DNA of 8,655 nt from Bacillota bacterium (GTDB lineage: Bacteria > Bacillota_H > UBA994 > UBA5500), in the NCBI GenBank assembly GCA_012727835.1, contig JAAYGE010000185.1:1-8655 (forward strand), in the 5' to 3' direction. The notes under the pieces were generated by a model, which worked only from the letters and a program-made list of their open reading frames with translations, was not told where the DNA came from and made no database searches. This document shows positions 6,364 through 8,655 of this stretch, one piece after another; position 1 is the first letter of the stretch, and every line of letters starts with the position of its first letter. The position numbers were made by a program, and so were the translations under genes.

Positions 6364-6393
6364 AAAAAAATCCGCCCCAACGCTCGGGACGGA
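6364..6393 (-). terminator. T-box-controlled intrinsic terminator before trpS
   Basis: The minus strand shows an 8-base-pair stem (TCCGTCCC with GGGGCGGA, one G-T pair) around a 7-base loop at 6371-6393, then seven Ts at 6364-6370. The 5' arm shares CCCGAG with the antiterminator, so the two structures are mutually exclusive. This is the off state of the trpS riboswitch. Confidence 0.93.
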
Positions 6394-6585
6394 ATTTTTC
6401 CGCGGTACCACCCGAGTTCATCACCAATAGGCGATGCCCTCTCAGACTCGAGCCCTTTAACGGGGGCCAAACGCCTTCCGGACACTCGGGGGCCCATTCA
6501 CCGCTCCTTGCCACCGATCCTTCCACCTCCGTCGGCTCGCTGAAGACAAGGGGCTACGGCTACTACTTCCCTTCATCGTGCTGAT
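6364..6585 (-). ncRNA. T-box riboswitch leader of trpS (UGG specifier)
   Basis: The minus strand carries a full transcriptional T-box leader. Stem I begins with the K-turn-like GAAGGGAAGTAGTAG (about 6558-6577) and has a distal element with GGAGGTGGAAGG (6519-6530). The specifier region reads GTGAA-TGG-GCC, placing the tryptophan codon UGG at 6494-6496. A small stem III (6421-6425 with 6430-6434) precedes the conserved T-box TGGTACCGCGG (6400-6410). The antiterminator closes through CTCGGG (6411-6416) with CCCGAG (6383-6388). The competing terminator is a hairpin at 6371-6393 followed by seven Ts. Uncharged tRNA-Trp should bind the specifier and the T-box bulge, stabilise the antiterminator and allow trpS transcription. 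The exact 5' boundary depends on which promoter is used. Confidence 0.95.
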
Positions 6586-6586
6586 T

Positions 6587-6625
6587 ATTATAAATAAATT
6601 TACCCAGTACCAAGCCAAAAGTCAA
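6587..6625 (-). promoter_or_regulatory. Promoter of the T-box-trpS transcript
   Basis: TTGACT (6620-6625, one mismatch to consensus) is followed after exactly 17 bases by TAAATT (6597-6602, two mismatches). A perfect TATAAT lies a little further downstream (6587-6592), but its best -35 (TTGGTA) is only 15 bases away. Either -10 would start transcription just before stem I of the T-box. The -35 box begins one base past the tex stop codon. Confidence 0.65.
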
Positions 6626-6626
6626 G

Positions 6627-8655
6627 TTATACACCCTTCAAAGATAAGCCAATGCGTTGGCGCTGGAGGTCCACAGTGAGCACTCGCACCGTTACCTGGT
6701 CCCCTACCTGCAGAACCTCCGCAGGATGCTTAATATAGTGGTCGCTTATCTCTGATATATGCACCATCCCGTCTTGCTTGACACCTATGTCCACAAAGGC
6801 GCCAAAATCGACCACATTGCGCACCACCCCCGGTAGCACCATACCGGGTTGTAAATCCTCCATCTTAAGCACATCCTGCCGAAAGATGGGGCCCGGCAGA
6901 TCTTCCCGCGGATCGCGGCCTGGCCGCAACAAGGCTGCGCAGATATCGCGCAGGGTAGGCAAGCCGGCTCCCAGCTCTTCCGCAAAAGCAACCAAATCGG
7001 CTTCTTCCAGAACTCCTTTATCCTGCAAACGTTTCCATAAACGCTCGGCCACCCCGTAGGATTCAGGGTGCACCGGCGTGTTATCCAGTGGATTGGCTGC
7101 ACCCGGTATGCGGCAAAAGCCGGCACATTGTAAGAAGGTAGCCGGCCCTAAGCGGGGCACCTGTAACAGCTGTTGCCGCGAGCTAAAAGGGCCATTTTCT
7201 TCCCTAAAGGCAACTATATTTTTCGCCACCGTTTTGCTCACACCGGCCACATAGGACAGCAAGGGAGCGGAAGCCGTATTGAGATCCACTCCCACACTAT
7301 TGACCACATCTTCCACTACTCCACTCAAGGTGTCGGCCAAGCGCTTCTGGTTAACATCGTGTTGATATTGACCCACTCCTATAGATTTAGGGTCAATCTT
7401 TACTAATTCGGCCAATGGGTCCTGCAAACGCCGACCTATCGACACAGCACCGCGCAGGGTCACGTCCAAGGCGGGCAATTCTTCGCCAGCTAAGGCGGAG
7501 GCCGAATAGACCGAAGCACCAGCCTCGTTCACAATCGTGTAGGTTACTGGCAAACCATGCTCCTTGATCAGGGCCGCCACCACTTCTTCCGTTTCCCGGG
7601 AACCGGTACCATTGCCGATAGCCACTATATCTACCCTATGTTTTTCAATGAGGCGAAGCAACAGCGATCGACCTTGAGTTAGATCGTTTTGAGGGGGAGT
7701 AATGTAAGCCACCCCCGTGTCTAGCACACTGCCTTCGGGGGTTAATACGGCCACCTTACAACCGGTACGGTAAGCCGGATCGATGGCCAGCATAACTGCG
7801 CCCTTGACGGGCGGCTGCAGCAGCAGGTGGCGTAGATTTTCGGCAAATACTTTAATAGCCTGCTCTCCTGCCCCTTCGGTGAGGTGCTTGCGCAATTCTC
7901 GTTCAATAGCCGGGAATAAAAGCCGCTTACAGCCATCGGTAACCGCATCCTGCAGAAACTGGGGAGCTTGTCGTCGCTTAGAAAAGAAGTAAAGAATGCG
8001 ATCGATCAGCTGCTCAAAGGGCAAGTTAAACTCTACTTTTAGAAACCCCTCTTTTTCCCCCCGATTAATGGCCAAAATCCGATGGGCCGGTAGACGGCGT
8101 ACTGCTTCTTTAAAGTCATAGTACATCTCATAGGGCGAGGTAGCTTCGCTATCGGTGGCTTTCACCGCCAACTCACCGTAGGTGCGATAAAAATTTCGTG
8201 CCAGTTCGCGCAAGTTGTAGTCTTCACTGACCCTTTCGGCGATAATATCTTGCGCTCCGGCTAAAGCCTCTTCTACGGTTTCTACGCCCTTCTCTACATC
8301 GACAAAGGCTTGGCACAGCTGGGGCACCAATGCATCGGTTACGCGTACGTCCAGTAGGGAGTCGGCCAGGGGCTCCAATCCCTTCTCTTTGGCTATCGTG
8401 GCTCGCGTGCGCCGCTTGGGCCGGTAGGGCAAATAGATGTCTTCCACCTGTTGTAGCGTAGTAGCGCTATCAATCAAATGGGCCAGCTGCTCGGTTAATA
8501 GGTCCTGCTCCCCAATTAACCGCTTTACCTCCTGTTTTCGTTGCTCCAAGGCCCGCAAATAATCGAGTCTTTCTTGTAACCGGCGCAGTGTGGTTTCGTC
8601 CATCTCGCCGGTAACTTCCTTTCGATAACGGGCTATAAATGGTATGGTGTTGCCC
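6627..8655 (-). CDS. tex: Tex family transcription accessory / RNA-binding protein, 5' end outside the window
   Basis: The frame ends in TAA at 6627-6629 and stays open to the right edge. Upstream of the Met at 8603 it still reads GNTIPFIARYRKEVTGE, a conserved part of the Tex N-terminal domain, so that Met is internal and the true start lies beyond 8655. About 675 residues are visible. In order, numbered from the Met at 8603: a helical N-terminal region with YLPYRPKRRTRATIA (58-72); a YqgF/RNase H-like domain starting MLAIDPAYRTG (271-281, ~269-395); a helix-hairpin-helix region (~440-510) starting LNTASAPLL; and a C-terminal S1 RNA-binding domain (~583-656) with VDFGAFVDIG and GMVHISE. Tex proteins are cytoplasmic nucleic-acid-binding factors linked to transcription and RNA turnover. 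The protein ends directly after the S1 domain, without the tail some homologues have. No terminator separates it from the trpS leader. Confidence 0.96.
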   Translation of the reverse strand, partial: GNTIPFIARYRKEVTGEMDETTLRRLQERLDYLRALEQRKQEVKRLIGEQDLLTEQLAHLIDSATTLQQVEDIYLPYRPKRRTRATIAKEKGLEPLADSLLDVRVTDALVPQLCQAFVDVEKGVETVEEALAGAQDIIAERVSEDYNLRELARNFYRTYGELAVKATDSEATSPYEMYYDFKEAVRRLPAHRILAINRGEKEGFLKVEFNLPFEQLIDRILYFFSKRRQAPQFLQDAVTDGCKRLLFPAIERELRKHLTEGAGEQAIKVFAENLRHLLLQPPVKGAVMLAIDPAYRTGCKVAVLTPEGSVLDTGVAYITPPQNDLTQGRSLLLRLIEKHRVDIVAIGNGTGSRETEEVVAALIKEHGLPVTYTIVNEAGASVYSASALAGEELPALDVTLRGAVSIGRRLQDPLAELVKIDPKSIGVGQYQHDVNQKRLADTLSGVVEDVVNSVGVDLNTASAPLLSYVAGVSKTVAKNIVAFREENGPFSSRQQLLQVPRLGPATFLQCAGFCRIPGAANPLDNTPVHPESYGVAERLWKRLQDKGVLEEADLVAFAEELGAGLPTLRDICAALLRPGRDPREDLPGPIFRQDVLKMEDLQPGMVLPGVVRNVVDFGAFVDIGVKQDGMVHISEISDHYIKHPAEVLQVGDQVTVRVLTVDLQRQRIGLSLKGV

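Noticed and set aside
6340..6411. N-terminal extension of trpS to the Met at 6411
   Set aside because: It would be encoded by the T-box sequence and its terminator. The internal start at 6339 has a near-perfect ribosome binding site and the canonical TrpS N-terminus.

Overview
The window looks like an ordinary chromosomal segment of an anaerobic, Gram-positive (Bacillota/Clostridia-like, Moorella/Desulfotomaculum-type) bacterium. This is inferred from a tryptophan-type T-box leader, strong AGGAGG-type ribosome binding sites with GTG and TTG starts, a single-anchor signal peptidase of Gram-positive type, and a four-subunit ferredoxin-dependent 2-oxoacid oxidoreductase. The species cannot be named from the sequence alone. 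Eight complete genes and two genes cut by the window edges fill nearly all of it. All but the leftmost gene are on the minus strand.

Reading in the direction of transcription (right to left): the right edge holds most of tex (transcription accessory protein), which continues past base 8655. It is followed by a promoter and a T-box riboswitch with a UGG specifier, controlling trpS (tryptophanyl-tRNA synthetase). Next is lepB (signal peptidase I), with its own extended -10 promoter and a clear intrinsic terminator at 4718-4752. A second operon then starts: an uncharacterised P-loop ATPase, korA, korB, korC and korD (alpha, beta, gamma and ferredoxin subunits of a 2-oxoacid:ferredoxin oxidoreductase, most like the 2-oxoglutarate type), and a Sir2-family deacylase. 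The kor cistrons overlap by 10, 4 and 8 bases, so translational coupling is likely. At the left edge a plus-strand gene of unknown function, cut at its 5' end, converges on the sirtuin gene, and the two stop regions overlap by 12 bases.

How the genes may work together: the oxidoreductase turns 2-oxoacids plus CoA into acyl-CoA, CO2 and reduced ferredoxin (or runs in reverse). The P-loop protein may help mature or regulate it. The sirtuin, which consumes NAD+ to remove acyl groups from lysines, sits downstream of an acyl-CoA-producing enzyme, which suggests but does not prove a link. tex, trpS and lepB are housekeeping genes.

I saw no CRISPR array, insertion sequence, tRNA, rRNA, phage gene or defence system. 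The parts most worth a second look are the ATPase-kor-sirtuin gene set, the non-canonical motifs of the sirtuin, and the His/Cys-rich unknown protein at the left edge.
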